A stretch of 64,000 nt of DNA, from the NCBI GenBank assembly GCA_041675005.1, contig JBAYUQ010000015.1, positions 1 through 64,000 on the forward strand, given 5' to 3'. The notes under the pieces were generated by a model, which had not been told where the DNA came from, made no database searches, and saw only the letters and a list, made by a program, of their open reading frames with translations. This DNA comes from PGYR01 sp041675005 (GTDB lineage: Bacteria; Bacteroidota; Ignavibacteria; Kapaibacteriales; UBA2268). The position numbers were made by a program, and so were the translations under genes. Positions 30,042 through 39,600 of this stretch are shown here, piece after piece; position 1 is the stretch's first letter, and each line of letters opens with the position of its first letter.

Positions 30042-30209
30042 ATGTTAAGATGGGTAGTTATTTTTTTGGTAGTAGCTATTGTGGCTGCTGTATTTGGATT
30101 CGGTGGTATAGCGGCGGGTGCGGCCTCTATCGCTAAGATTTTATTCTTTATTTTCTTAGTTTTATTTATAATTTCACTGATTGCAGGTGGAATAAAGGGA
30201 TTCAAATAG
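30042..30209 (+). CDS. DUF1328-family small membrane protein
   Basis: 55 aa: MLRWVVIFLVVAIVAAVFGF, then GGIAAGAASIAKILFFIFLV and a short tail ending GGIKGFK. This is the characteristic sequence of DUF1328 (YtjA-like) proteins: two membrane helices joined by a small Gly/Ala turn, usual length 50-60 aa. Function in the family is unknown; relatives are often stress-associated. TGGAGTG lies seven bases before the ATG as a ribosome-binding site, and a good terminator follows at 30247, so it is a single-gene unit. The gene is short and easily missed, and an open frame on the opposite strand over it is a shadow. Confidence 0.92.
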   Translation: MLRWVVIFLVVAIVAAVFGFGGIAAGAASIAKILFFIFLVLFIISLIAGGIKGFK

Positions 30210-30246
30210 CGACAAGTTCAACACTATTTATATTTGAATATGAAAT

Positions 30247-30281
30247 AAGAGGCTGCATTTCTGAAATGGCAGTCTCTTTTG
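30247..30281 (+). terminator. Intrinsic terminator after the DUF1328 gene
   Basis: Stem AAGAGGCTGCATTTC with GAAATGGCAGTCTCTT (one bulge, one G-U pair), then TTTTG. Ends the small membrane-protein transcript. Confidence 0.7.
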
Positions 30282-30327
30282 TTTATATACTAATAAAACA
30301 ATTTATTAAGTTAGGGCACTACCATCT

Positions 30328-30362
30328 CGTCACTCAGAGGAAGCGTAGCGACCTAAGAGTCC
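30328..30362. repeat. Dispersed intergenic repeat, copy 1
   Basis: CACTCAGAGGAAGCGTAGCG followed by ACCTAAGAGTCC. It matches the core CACTCAGAGG...CG(T/C)AG...GAGTC seen again at 32013 and 57329. All copies are between genes. Confidence 0.6.
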
Positions 30363-30469
30363 AACCTCTATAAACTCATTATTAAATCTCAATACTTTAA
30401 TCTCTATTTTGTTTTAACATTGCATTTGGTTAATTTTCATAATAATAATTCAATAAAAAATAATCATAA

Positions 30470-31114
30470 ATGACAAATCACGAAGACGTAGTAATAATAG
30501 GAATTACAGGCGGCATTGGCTCTGGCAAATCTACAATTTCCAAATGGATTAGAGAGCGAGGATACTCAGTGCTTTCAAGCGATGAAATTGCGAAAGAAGA
30601 AATGAGTTCTAATGAGGAGTTAAAAAACAAGCTTATAGCAGAGTTTGGTAATAGTATATACTTAGATGGTGGCGAGTTGAATAAGTCATTACTATCCGAT
30701 TTGATATTCGATACTAATCATTCACAAGTGAAAAAAATAAATCAAATTGTGCATCCTTATGCAATTGAATCTATTATGAACCAGTTAGAAGAATTGGCGA
30801 ATAGTGGGAGCAAGAGGATATTTGTCGAAAGTGCCCTTATGTATGAGTCAGGCATGGCAGAGGGTTACGATTATGTGATAACTGTACATACTGACGAAGA
30901 TAAAGTAATAGAAAGAGTTCAAAAACGTAGTAGTTTGAGTGAGGAAAAAATAAGAACTATTATGAAATCGCAATTAAATCCAATTGAGAAAAAGAAACTT
31001 GCAGATTTTGTGATAGATAATAACGGAACAGTCGATGAATTGCGAGTTTCATTCGATACTTTGTTTCCCATTTTAGAGATTTTGCCTCCGAATGATAGTG
31101 ATGATGAGGAATAA
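30470..31114 (+). CDS. coaE: Dephospho-CoA kinase
   Basis: 214 aa. P-loop GGIGSGKST (about residues 14-22), the family's DEIAKE segment after LSSD, IVHP in the CoA-binding region, the VESALMYESGM segment and the lid region QKRSSLSEEKIRTIMKSQL. It phosphorylates dephospho-CoA on the ribose to complete CoA synthesis, in the cytosol. The last dozen residues (ILPPNDSDDEE) are an acidic extension beyond the usual end. It starts about 100 nt after a dispersed repeat and is followed by the transaldolase-like gene after a 76-nt gap; it is not obviously in an operon. Confidence 0.95.
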   Translation: MTNHEDVVIIGITGGIGSGKSTISKWIRERGYSVLSSDEIAKEEMSSNEELKNKLIAEFGNSIYLDGGELNKSLLSDLIFDTNHSQVKKINQIVHPYAIESIMNQLEELANSGSKRIFVESALMYESGMAEGYDYVITVHTDEDKVIERVQKRSSLSEEKIRTIMKSQLNPIEKKKLADFVIDNNGTVDELRVSFDTLFPILEILPPNDSDDEE

Positions 31115-31190
31115 TTCATTTCATTTTAACCCTTAAATTGCTATTTTTGTAACTAATAATATATCAAATAACATACAATCGGGTATTCAA

Positions 31191-31871
31191 ATGCAATTAT
31201 ATATAGACACAGCCAATATAGACCACATAAGAGAAGTCAACGAAATGGGTATCATTTCGGGCGTAACTACTAACCCTAGCTTACTTGCTAAAGAAGACCC
31301 AAACGTAGATGTTAAGAAAAGAATATTAGAAATTCACGAACTAGTAGGTGGTCACCTTTCAGTTGAAGTAAACTCAATCAAAAAAGATGATATGCTAGCT
31401 GAAGCTGAGGGTATTTTGTCTTGGTTCCCGAAAGCTACAATCAAAATCCCAATGATTGGTGAAGGACTAAAAGCGGTAAAAGAATTAAGTAGAAGAGATA
31501 TACCAACTAACGTAACTCTAATCTTCAGCCCAACACAAGCTATAGCAGCTAATAATGCCGGTGCGACTTACGTATCAGTATTTATGGGAAGATTAGACGA
31601 TATGGGACACGACGGTAATCAAGTAATAGACGAAGTAGCTGAGATATGGGACGTAAACGGATTCGAATCGCAGATAATCGCTGCATCTATCCGTCACCAA
31701 GGTCACCTAATCGCTTCCGCTACTGCGGGTGCTGATATAGCAACTGTACCTTACAATGTACTTATGCAATCACTTAAGCATCCATTAACAGATTCTGGAC
31801 TAGAAAAATTTCTTGCAGATTACAAACACATGCAAGCTGAAAAAGCTAAAGTCCAAGCATCTGACCAATAG
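31191..31871 (+). CDS. Transaldolase / fructose-6-phosphate aldolase family protein
   Basis: 226 aa, the length of the short TalC/FSA-type transaldolases. N-terminal MQLYIDTANIDHIREVNEMG and GVTTNPSLLAKE are family hallmarks; the Schiff-base Lys is K85 (KATIKIPMIGEG). The C-terminal half has TLIFSPTQAIAANNAGATYVSVFMGR. It either transfers dihydroxyacetone units in the pentose phosphate pathway or acts as a fructose-6-phosphate aldolase. I cannot choose from sequence alone, though most genomic copies of this length act as transaldolase. A TATTTTTG box at 31142-31149 could be its -7 element; the -33 position is poor. A strong terminator follows at 31945. Confidence 0.92.
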   Translation: MQLYIDTANIDHIREVNEMGIISGVTTNPSLLAKEDPNVDVKKRILEIHELVGGHLSVEVNSIKKDDMLAEAEGILSWFPKATIKIPMIGEGLKAVKELSRRDIPTNVTLIFSPTQAIAANNAGATYVSVFMGRLDDMGHDGNQVIDEVAEIWDVNGFESQIIAASIRHQGHLIASATAGADIATVPYNVLMQSLKHPLTDSGLEKFLADYKHMQAEKAKVQASDQ

Positions 31872-31880
31872 TATTTCCCT

Positions 31881-31924
31881 GTCATTGCGAGAAATATCAA
31901 CTTGCTGATATGACGCGGCAATCT
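31881..31924. repeat. Intergenic palindromic repeat (ATTGC/GCAAT type)
   Basis: Nested hairpin: outer arms ATTGC (31884-31888) and GCAAT (31918-31922), inner arms ATATCA (31894-31899) and TGATAT (31906-31911). It resembles the widespread CATTGCGAG...CGCGGCAATCTC intergenic palindromes of many bacterial genomes. Located in the 371-nt gap after the transaldolase gene. Confidence 0.6.
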
Positions 31925-31944
31925 CAAATGAATAGAATAAAACT

Positions 31945-31978
31945 AAAAAGAGACGAAATTAATTCGTCTCTTTTTTTT
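31945..31978. terminator. Strong intrinsic terminator after the transaldolase-like gene
   Basis: AAAAAGAGACGAA, loop ATTAA, TTCGTCTCTTTTTTTT. The stem is perfect and flanked by A and T tracts, so it could work in both directions. The rest of the gap to 32242 holds a dispersed repeat (32013) and a pair of imperfect direct repeats near 32075 and 32107 (CAGAATT(T)CAC..GGATTT); no gene is seen. Confidence 0.9.
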
Positions 31979-32012
31979 ATGTCTATATCACAGATTGTAC
32001 CAATGTATTCGC

Positions 32013-32044
32013 CACTCAGAGGCCACGCAGTATCGGATGGGTCT
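32013..32044. repeat. Dispersed intergenic repeat, copy 2
   Basis: CACTCAGAGGCCACGCAGTA, then TCGGATGGGTCT. A diverged copy of the elements at 30328 and 57329, sharing the CACTCAGAGG head. Confidence 0.55.
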
Positions 32045-32242
32045 AGGGGCTATTCTGTATCACGATTATTTTGATTACAGAATTTCACGGATTTGATTGA
32101 TTGAATCAGAATTCACAGGGATTTTAAAGAAAGTATTGCCTTTGGTTATAGTCGAATGCATAATTCCACCTCAAAATTTTTCTATTTTATTAGAATTCTG
32201 TATTTTGAATCTTTACAAAAGAACTCTTTTTAAGGATGCACC

Positions 32243-33832
32243 ATGAAAAAACTAATACTATTAATAATAACTGCTATTATTTTATCATCAATTGCTTATT
32301 CTAAAGATTGTGTTGATGAAGAAAATGTTTATGAATTCAGTTATCATGGAAAGAAATATGAGTTTATCAAACAAAGTAAATGGTGGCCCCATGCATCTGA
32401 ATGTGCTGAAAATAGGGGTGGATATTTAACAGTGATTGAAAGCCAGGAAGAAAATGATGCAATTCTAAACTTCCTCACAAATGAATTGCCAACTAAATAT
32501 GGTGTTCAATTAGTTGATAATGACTTCAGAACTAATCATAATATTTGGATTGGGGGGCTTGACTTTATTGATACTTGTACATGGATGTTTCGAAATTCTA
32601 AAGATTCTATAAGGGATTTCTATTTTGGAAGATTTGATTATGGAAAAGTATTAGACGGTGGTTATGTTAATTGGGGAAAAAAAGATGGTAAACAAACGTT
32701 TCCCATTAGGATTCAAGACTTATGTGCTATTTCTATGTCACTTGAAGCATACTATGATACTACAAAAAAAGTAACGCAAACGGAACCTGGGCAATGGATT
32801 AATCAACGAAATCAAATATTCAACTATTTCATAATAGAATATGATTGCTTTGATACTATTCGAGTAGAAAGTGATTTCAAAATCTGTTTTGGTGAATCTA
32901 TAGTTTTTGATGGAGATACTATTACTGAAGCTGGTGTTTATAGTGATACTGTAGAAACATACTCCTATTGTGATTCTATACATACTTTAACTGTATATAA
33001 AAATGAATTGGATGATGAGATAAGAGTTGATAATAAAACAATCAGATGCCTAGAAACAAAAGCTGACAAATACGAATGGTTTTCGTGTGATGGTTTGGAA
33101 GGGTTAGGAATATTAATTAGCGAGAATAGGATTTTATATACACCTACTAAAACTGGTAAGTACAGAGTCAAATTAACAAAAGGTCAATGTGAATATATTT
33201 CTAGTTGTTATGAAGTTTGTTTTCCGACAACTAATAAACTAGATACCGTAAAATGTAAAAATGATGCGATATCAATAAATGATGTCGAATATACCAAGCA
33301 AGGAAACTTTACTCAGAACTTAAAGCAAAAAGGTTTTGATTGCGATTCTACTTTAGAGATTGATATTAGAGATGTAGCTATAAATCTAAGTGTGAAGCAA
33401 CAAAGTGGTAAACTGGTATCTTCTGAAAGTTCTGGTGAATACCAATGGTACAATTGCGAAGGAGACGTACTACTAGCAGATGCCACTCAGAAAGAATATA
33501 CACCTATAGAAGATGGTGATTATAAGGTAGAAATAACTAAACAAGGCTGTATTGACTATTCTCAGTGTATATCATTCTCAACTTCTACTAATAGTGTAAA
33601 AGACATACAAGATTCAGATAATATAAGACTAGATTTAGATAATAATCTTATTGTCTTCGATAATATAAACTATAACCAAGTAGAACTATTAGATATTAGT
33701 TCAAAAACTATCTATAAATCAAATAAATATACTCAATCAATTAGTATTGAATATTTGAATACTGGTGTTTACTTCTTGAAAGTTGTTATTGGAAACGAAG
33801 TTGAGATGTTTAAGTTTATAGTGGTGAAATAA
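32243..33832 (+). CDS. T9SS-exported protein with C-type-lectin-like domain
   Basis: 529 aa. Signal peptide MKKLILLIITAIILSSIAYS. Residues about 30-205 look like a C-type-lectin fold: YEFIKQSKWWPHASECAENRGGYLTVIES...NDAI, IWIGGLD, and a closing FIIEYDCFD strand. Two or three repeats follow of a C-W-C style beta domain (EWFSCDG, QWYNCEGD), and the last 85 residues are a T9SS type A sorting domain (VELLDISSKTIY, TGVYFLKVVIGN, MFKFIVVK). It should be exported to the cell surface and could bind glycans or proteins; ligand unknown. AAGGAT lies before the ATG. Stands alone: 69 nt separate it from the next gene, which is not obviously related. Confidence 0.85.
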   Translation: MKKLILLIITAIILSSIAYSKDCVDEENVYEFSYHGKKYEFIKQSKWWPHASECAENRGGYLTVIESQEENDAILNFLTNELPTKYGVQLVDNDFRTNHNIWIGGLDFIDTCTWMFRNSKDSIRDFYFGRFDYGKVLDGGYVNWGKKDGKQTFPIRIQDLCAISMSLEAYYDTTKKVTQTEPGQWINQRNQIFNYFIIEYDCFDTIRVESDFKICFGESIVFDGDTITEAGVYSDTVETYSYCDSIHTLTVYKNELDDEIRVDNKTIRCLETKADKYEWFSCDGLEGLGILISENRILYTPTKTGKYRVKLTKGQCEYISSCYEVCFPTTNKLDTVKCKNDAISINDVEYTKQGNFTQNLKQKGFDCDSTLEIDIRDVAINLSVKQQSGKLVSSESSGEYQWYNCEGDVLLADATQKEYTPIEDGDYKVEITKQGCIDYSQCISFSTSTNSVKDIQDSDNIRLDLDNNLIVFDNINYNQVELLDISSKTIYKSNKYTQSISIEYLNTGVYFLKVVIGNEVEMFKFIVVK

Positions 33833-33901
33833 AAAGAGTTTGAAAGCCTTATGGTACAATTACCTGTCTTAAATGAAATAAAAAATACTAAAACCTAAAC
33901 C

Positions 33902-34390
33902 ATGAAAAAAATAATTTTAATAATAGCAAGTATATTTTCCCTAGGATTCATATTAATTTTATTTCTCGCTTATAATTTCATAGGGGCTGGAACAGTTGGT
34001 AGTATAGAGACATACCAATTTAAAACTACAACAGATGTCCTTGACTCCCTAATATTAGATATAGCAACTAAAAATAATAATATCAAATTTATTAATTCAA
34101 ATGACTATTTTAATTCTCTAAAAATAGACGACCCCTATCCTGAAGATGTTAAGTCAATTTTTTTGGATTACAACTATGTTTCTATATTAGTTAATGAAAG
34201 TAATTATATTTTACGTTATAATACTTTAGAGCTAGACTCAAATTCATCATTAATAATACTTTTCTCAGGAGCTAAATCTGGTGATTACATTGGATCTCAA
34301 ATTAGCTTGAGTAATTCTGAAATACGCTTTTATAAAGATATTTTCCGTAAGAATATTATAACACAAATTAATTTACTTCTACCATTTTGA
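33902..34390 (+). CDS. Membrane-anchored protein of unknown function
   Basis: 162 aa. A single N-terminal hydrophobic segment (MKKIILIIASIFSLGFILILFLAYNFIG, about residues 4-27) would anchor it or serve as an uncleaved signal, leaving an extracytoplasmic domain of about 130 residues with no recognised motif. Codon use is very AT-rich, like other accessory genes nearby. Its stop overlaps the end of the convergent RHS-tip gene by 12 bp. Because it faces the RHS tip, has a periplasmic or surface domain and the tip looks lipase-like, it could be an immunity protein; this is weak, since immunity genes normally run in the same direction as the toxin. Confidence 0.6.
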   Translation: MKKIILIIASIFSLGFILILFLAYNFIGAGTVGSIETYQFKTTTDVLDSLILDIATKNNNIKFINSNDYFNSLKIDDPYPEDVKSIFLDYNYVSILVNESNYILRYNTLELDSNSSLIILFSGAKSGDYIGSQISLSNSEIRFYKDIFRKNIITQINLLLPF

Positions 34391-35323
34391 TCCATTTAAG
34401 TTGACACCTGGATTAGTAGGTGAAAATACAGATGGTCTAACAACTTCAGGTTTAGTATGTTGGAGTATCCATTGAAATAATGCTGATACACCTTGTGCTC
34501 TTGATTTTGTTTGAGAACTAATAGGCATATTAGTAACTTTATCTATCCCATTATTTCTATTTAAAACGCTATTAGAAGAATTTACTAAATCAACATCGTC
34601 AGGTCTAACTAATCTATTAAAAAATGCCCCGTCCCATCCGCTAGCTCCTTGCTTATCGTATCTCATATCGTGCAACATCGCAGCGTAATCTACTTCGTCT
34701 TGTGGCTCTCTCCTATAATCTGGCTCTTCTCTTCCATTAATTGAAAGAGTAGGGTTAAAAGGACCAATATAAATTGAACCAAATAAGTTGTTATTACCTA
34801 ATTCCATGAACTCATTTCCCCCTCTTACATACTCTCCTTTGTAATTTCTTCTTAAATTTAGTGGATTACCTTCTTCATCAAAATATTTGTACTGGACTTT
34901 TCCAATCTCAGAAAAATTCATTGGTTCTCCAGTACGTTTATCAATTTTTGTAATTACTTGATCTTTTTCAGGGAAATTAATTACTCTTAATTCAGAATTA
35001 TCTATTTTTCTTAGTAACGAGGCAGTCCCATTCTTATAAGTATATTGAAAGATGAATTCTTCTAACCCATCTAAATCTATTGCCCATATAGGTTTATTAC
35101 CTGCGAACTGGTACGGAGTATACCAAGGATATGATTTCGATAATGGATCAACTGATAAGAATTTGGCGATTTGCGGGTTATAAATTCTAAAACCATAATC
35201 ATATGAATTCCCATCCCCTGCAATTTCATTGTCTGACTCTTTACCATTGAAACCATATCTGTACAAACTTCCATTATGAAATGGTTCAGTTGTGTTGTTT
35301 AGTGTTCTCATCGCCATTTGCAT
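34379..35323 (-). CDS. RHS-repeat C-terminal tip with phospholipase-A2-like toxin domain
   Basis: 314 aa from the first available ATG, within a longer open frame. Residues 1-90 are the closing RHS-associated core (YRYGFNGKESDNE, YDYGFRIYNPQIAKFLSVDP, WYTPYQFAGNKPIWAIDLDG). The variable tip that follows holds YIGPFNP (185-191), D212-YAAMLHDMRYD (212-223) and RPDDVDLVNSS (240-250). The order YxGPxN, D-x-AA-x-x-HD-x-x-YD, then an Asp-rich loop matches the calcium loop and His-Asp catalytic helix of parvovirus-type phospholipase A2. No immunity gene lies behind it in the same direction; the opposite-strand neighbour overlaps it by 12 bp. There is no signal peptide, because the real N-terminal bulk of an RHS protein is missing. 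Confidence 0.7.
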   Translation of the reverse strand: MQMAMRTLNNTTEPFHNGSLYRYGFNGKESDNEIAGDGNSYDYGFRIYNPQIAKFLSVDPLSKSYPWYTPYQFAGNKPIWAIDLDGLEEFIFQYTYKNGTASLLRKIDNSELRVINFPEKDQVITKIDKRTGEPMNFSEIGKVQYKYFDEEGNPLNLRRNYKGEYVRGGNEFMELGNNNLFGSIYIGPFNPTLSINGREEPDYRREPQDEVDYAAMLHDMRYDKQGASGWDGAFFNRLVRPDDVDLVNSSNSVLNRNNGIDKVTNMPISSQTKSRAQGVSALFQWILQHTKPEVVRPSVFSPTNPGVNLNGSKW

Positions 35324-35563
35324 TCCAAAAGGATAATAGTTAGTTGTATTAATCAGATCAAGGGCAAAACCGCTGGGGGATGTTTTTATACGTTTTAAAT
35401 CTGAAAAAGTTGATCTAACATTACCTAAATGGTCTTTGAGTTCATAACTTTTTTCACGAATCTCTCTACTAAAATTGTTTGTTGGGAATGGGTAGTTAAT
35501 ATAATCATCAAAATAGTGTAGTTTCTCACGCTCAGGTCTTCTAATCCCTACCTTTCCAATGTT
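34379..35563 (-). pseudogene. 5'-truncated RHS gene (full open frame of the remnant)
   Basis: The same frame stays open upstream of the ATG at 35323 to an in-frame TAG at 35566-35564. It encodes typical RHS sequence: YELKDHLGNVRSTFSD and NYYPFGMQ without any start codon before it. A complete RHS protein would have hundreds to thousands more residues. The break lies within 70 nt of the speB stop (35630). Either the gene was decapitated by deletion or the tip was acquired as a cassette. Confidence 0.75.
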
Positions 35564-35629
35564 CTATATTCATCTTACAGATATGTCCAACTTCATATTC
35601 TTCATAAGGATGTTTCATTTTTCATTCCC

Positions 35630-36520
35630 TCAATACCCAATATTCAACATCTTATATATTAGAGAAGCAGTTAGTATATCCGGATGCGATAGACCCTCCA
35701 ATGGAGCTAACTCAACTACATCGAAACCAATAACTCGCTTGCCTGAGGCCTTTATCTTGCGTAGCAAATCCAAAGTCTCGTGATATAGTAAGCCGTCTGG
35801 CTCAGGTGTACCTGTCGCTGGCATAATTGACGGGTCAAAATAGTCCACATCGAATGTAATATAAACTTCATCCGAGAGTGTATCAACTACAGATTGTTGC
35901 CAATTTTGACCGTGCACTCCCCTTCTTATTGCATTTGCGTAGAATGTATTGACTTTGTTTTCTTTGATGAAATTCGCTTCTTCTATGCACTGAGCTCTTA
36001 TTCCCACTTGTGTTATTTTGTCATTTGGGAAAAATTCTGCTGTTCTTGCCATTATACTAGCGTGTGAGTATTTAGAACCTTCATAGGTGTCTCTCAAATC
36101 TGAATGTGCATCGAATTGAAGTACACTCATATTTGGGTATTTCTCGTGGTGTGCTTTTATCGGAGCTGATGATATAGTATGTTCACCACCTAGTGTGATT
36201 ACAAATTTATCTTTCGCCAAAAGCTCTTTTACTTGGTTGTATATCATATCCAGTGCTTCTTTATTTGCTTTACCACCGAAATCTATTGGCTCTACTGTGC
36301 ATATACCTTGCTCAAAGCAAAGCTCTCTGTCAAATTCCTCATCATAGAATTCTACGAATTGACTCGCTTTTATAATAGCGTCGGGACCATTTTTTGTTCC
36401 ACCACCATAACTAACTGTATGTTCATAGGGAGCAGAGACAATCGCCACTTTACTGTTTTCAAAACTTGAATTCTCTTCTTCTAAGGCAAGGAAATTTTTC
36501 TCTATATCTAATATTTTCAT
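35630..36520 (-). CDS. speB: Agmatinase (ureohydrolase family)
   Basis: 296 aa. The manganese ligands of the ureohydrolases are all visible: GGEHTISS (His), QFDAHSDLRD (D-x-H-x-D) and TFDVDYFDPSIMPATGTPEPDGL (D-x-D). The length and this last motif favour agmatinase over arginase. It splits agmatine to putrescine and urea, in the cytosol. It diverges from secA across a 105-nt gap. An Orn/Lys/Arg-type decarboxylase that might supply agmatine is encoded 13 kb away (49458). The truncated RHS gene lies immediately downstream. Confidence 0.93.
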   Translation of the reverse strand: MKILDIEKNFLALEEENSSFENSKVAIVSAPYEHTVSYGGGTKNGPDAIIKASQFVEFYDEEFDRELCFEQGICTVEPIDFGGKANKEALDMIYNQVKELLAKDKFVITLGGEHTISSAPIKAHHEKYPNMSVLQFDAHSDLRDTYEGSKYSHASIMARTAEFFPNDKITQVGIRAQCIEEANFIKENKVNTFYANAIRRGVHGQNWQQSVVDTLSDEVYITFDVDYFDPSIMPATGTPEPDGLLYHETLDLLRKIKASGKRVIGFDVVELAPLEGLSHPDILTASLIYKMLNIGY

Positions 36521-36525
36521 TATGA

Positions 36526-36558
36526 TTTACTCGTTTATAAGTTAAATTATTAAGTTTG
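36526..36558 (+). promoter_or_regulatory. Putative secA promoter
   Basis: TAAGTTTG (36551-36558) matches the -7 consensus. TTTA (36526-36529), 21 nt upstream, is one base off the -33 box. About 60 nt from the expected start to the ATG. Confidence 0.5.
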
Positions 36559-36625
36559 TAGTCTATACAATTGTTAATAGTTGTAAAATAAAAAAAAGTT
36601 ATCAAATAAACTCGAATATAAAATT

Positions 36626-39600
36626 ATGTTAAATCTAATTGCGAAAGCTTTCGGTGGTAAAAAATCGGATAAAGATATAAAGAAAATCAACCCGATAGTA
36701 GATGAAATCAATTCCATCTATTCAACTTTAAAAACTAAAACTGATGAAGAAATAAAAGCAAAGACTGATGAATTCAAGCAGAAGATTAACGCTGCAATCA
36801 AAGATTTGGAAGACCAAAAGAAGGAAATTCAAACTAAATTAGTCGAGAACTCTTATACCCATACGGAAGTCCATGATTTCTATGATAAAATCAAAGAAAT
36901 AGACAAGGAAATATTCGAAACTACAGAAGAAGTTTTAGATGAATTACTTCCAGAAGCTTACGCTGTTGTCAAAGATGTTTGTCGCCGACTAACAGAAAGT
37001 CAATATACTTATGAGTACGTTGGTAACACAAATGTATGGAATATGATTCCCTACGATGTGCAGTTAATCGGAGCTATCGTAATCCACCAAGGTAAAATCG
37101 CAGAAATGCAGACTGGTGAAGGTAAAACTTTAGTATCTATTATGCCTATGTACCTGAACGCACTAGCTGGGAAAGGACTTCACTTAGTAACAGTGAACGA
37201 TTACCTTGCAAAGCGTGATTGTGCATGGATGAAGCCAGTATTCGATTTTCTAGGTATTACCGTTGGTTCTATCGAAGCAAAGATGAATAATGCTCAAAGA
37301 AAAGAACTTTATCAAAGAGATATAACTTACGGAACTAATAACGAATTCGGTTTCGATTATCTACGTGATAATATGGTTGTTGACCAAGACCACATGGTAC
37401 AAAGGAATCATTGGTTCGCAATAGTCGATGAGATTGATTCAGTATTAGTAGATGAGGCGCGTACACCATTAATTATCTCTGGACCAGTCGGAAAAGGAGA
37501 TCAGATATTTGATGAGTTGAAGCCAAGGGTTAGTCAGTTAGTGAATGAGCAAACTAAACTAGTAAATGGCTATCTCAAAGAAGCAGCCGAACTATTAGAA
37601 TCAGACAAAAAAGAAGATAGAGAAGCCGCTGGTATGCTAATGCTAAAAGCATCACGTGGGTTGCCGAAGCACAAGCGATTGATGAAAATGATGCAAGATC
37701 CAGAAATTCAAAAGCTGAAACATCAAGTAGAAATGGATAACATGCGTGATCAAGGTCAGATGATGCGCGAAGTAGATGACAATCTATTCTATACTATTGA
37801 TGAGAAAAATCATGGAATAGATATACAAGAGAAGGGGAGAAACTTACTTACTCAGAATCTTGATGATAAAGATACATACTTACTCCCAGATATCACTGCT
37901 CAGATGAGTGAAATAGAAGGTGATACGGAAATCTCAGAAGAAGAAAAACAAAAGAAGATAGTCGAAATCAATAGAGTTTACTCTGATAGAAGTGATAAAG
38001 TTCATACTATCCAACAATTACTAAGAGCATACTCATTATACGAAGCAGACGTAGATTATGTAATTCAAGATGGTAAAATACAAATTGTAGATGAACATAC
38101 TGGACGTGTTTTAGATGGTCGTCGTTACTCAGAAGGTTTACACCAAGCGATAGAAGCAAAAGAGAATGTAAAAGTTGAAAGGGACACTCAAACTCTAGCT
38201 ACAATTACTCTTCAAAACTACTACCGTCAGTATAACAAACTAGCTGGTATGACTGGTACTGCTGAAACAGAAGAAGCTGAATTCGAAAAGATTTATAAAT
38301 TGGAAGTTGTGGTTATCCCCACTAATGTTCCAATCCAAAGAAAAGATTTGAATGATTTAATCTTTAAGACTAAACGCGAAAAATACAACGCACTTATTGA
38401 TCAAGTAGTTAAACTTAGAGATAATGGTCAAGCGATACTAGTTGGTACTCCGAATGTCGAAGTGTCTGAAATACTTAGTAAGCTACTACAAAGAAGAAAA
38501 ATTAATCATAATGTATTGAACGCAAAGCAACATGCTCGTGAAGCAGAGATTGTTGCAGGTGCTGGTAAGAAAGGTGCTATCACTATAGCAACGAATATGG
38601 CAGGTCGTGGTACGGATATTAAGATTGCCCCAGAGGTACGTGATGCTGGTGGTTTGGCTATTCTTGGCTCCGAAAGACACGATTCACGTCGTATAGATAG
38701 ACAGTTACGTGGTCGTGCTGGTCGTCAAGGTGATCCAGGTAGTTCGCAGTTCTATATCTCACTGGAAGATAATCTAATCAGGTTATTCGGTGCTGGTGGT
38801 GATAGAATTGCAACAGTAATGGATAAACTAAAAATCCCTGAAGGCGAAGCAATAGAGCACAATATGATTACCAAATCAGTTGAAAAAGCTCAACAGAAAG
38901 TAGAAGAAAATAATTTCGGTGTTCGTAAGCGTCTAATCGATTATGATGACGTAATGAACCAACAACGTGACGTTGTTTACACTCGTAGAAAACAAGCGCT
39001 AAGGGGTGACCGTCTGAAAGGTGAATTCTTCGAATACATCGAGGATTTGGCCAATGATTGGTACCAAGATTTCGTAGGCAGTGAAGAAGACGTAGCTGAA
39101 GAGATAATGAATACAGCTCGTGCAAAGCTATTATTGAACATCCATATTACAGATGAACAATTCAAAAATATGACTGTGGATGAATTTGTAAATGAAATTC
39201 ACAAAGCAGCAGAAGAGTTCTATACTAAGAAAGAGGAGATGACTTCACCAGAATTCATGAAGCAGTTAGAGAAAGTCGCTGCACTCCGAACTATAGATGA
39301 CCAATGGAAAGACCACTTACGAGTAATGGACGACCTAAAAGAAGGTATTCATCTACGTTCTTATGGTCAGAAAGACCCACTATTAGAATACAAACAAGAA
39401 GCGTATAAAATATTCATTGAATTCATCAAAGAAGTCAACGAAGAGACAGTGCATTTTGCATTCAAATACTTCCCTCAGATAGTAGAAAGAGAAGTGAAAA
39501 CAACTGACAATAAAGGAAAAGAGTCCACTCAGAAAGAGCAAACATTAGTATTAGCGCCAAGTGATGCTAATAAGAACGTAAAATATGAGCGAAGAAACGA

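Noticed and set aside
29996..30205. 69-codon minus-strand frame
   Set aside because: Antisense shadow of the DUF1328 gene, which has the recognisable family sequence.
34379..35323. Treating the RHS gene as intact
   Set aside because: RHS-type sequence continues in frame upstream of the first ATG to a stop codon, so the gene has lost its 5' part.
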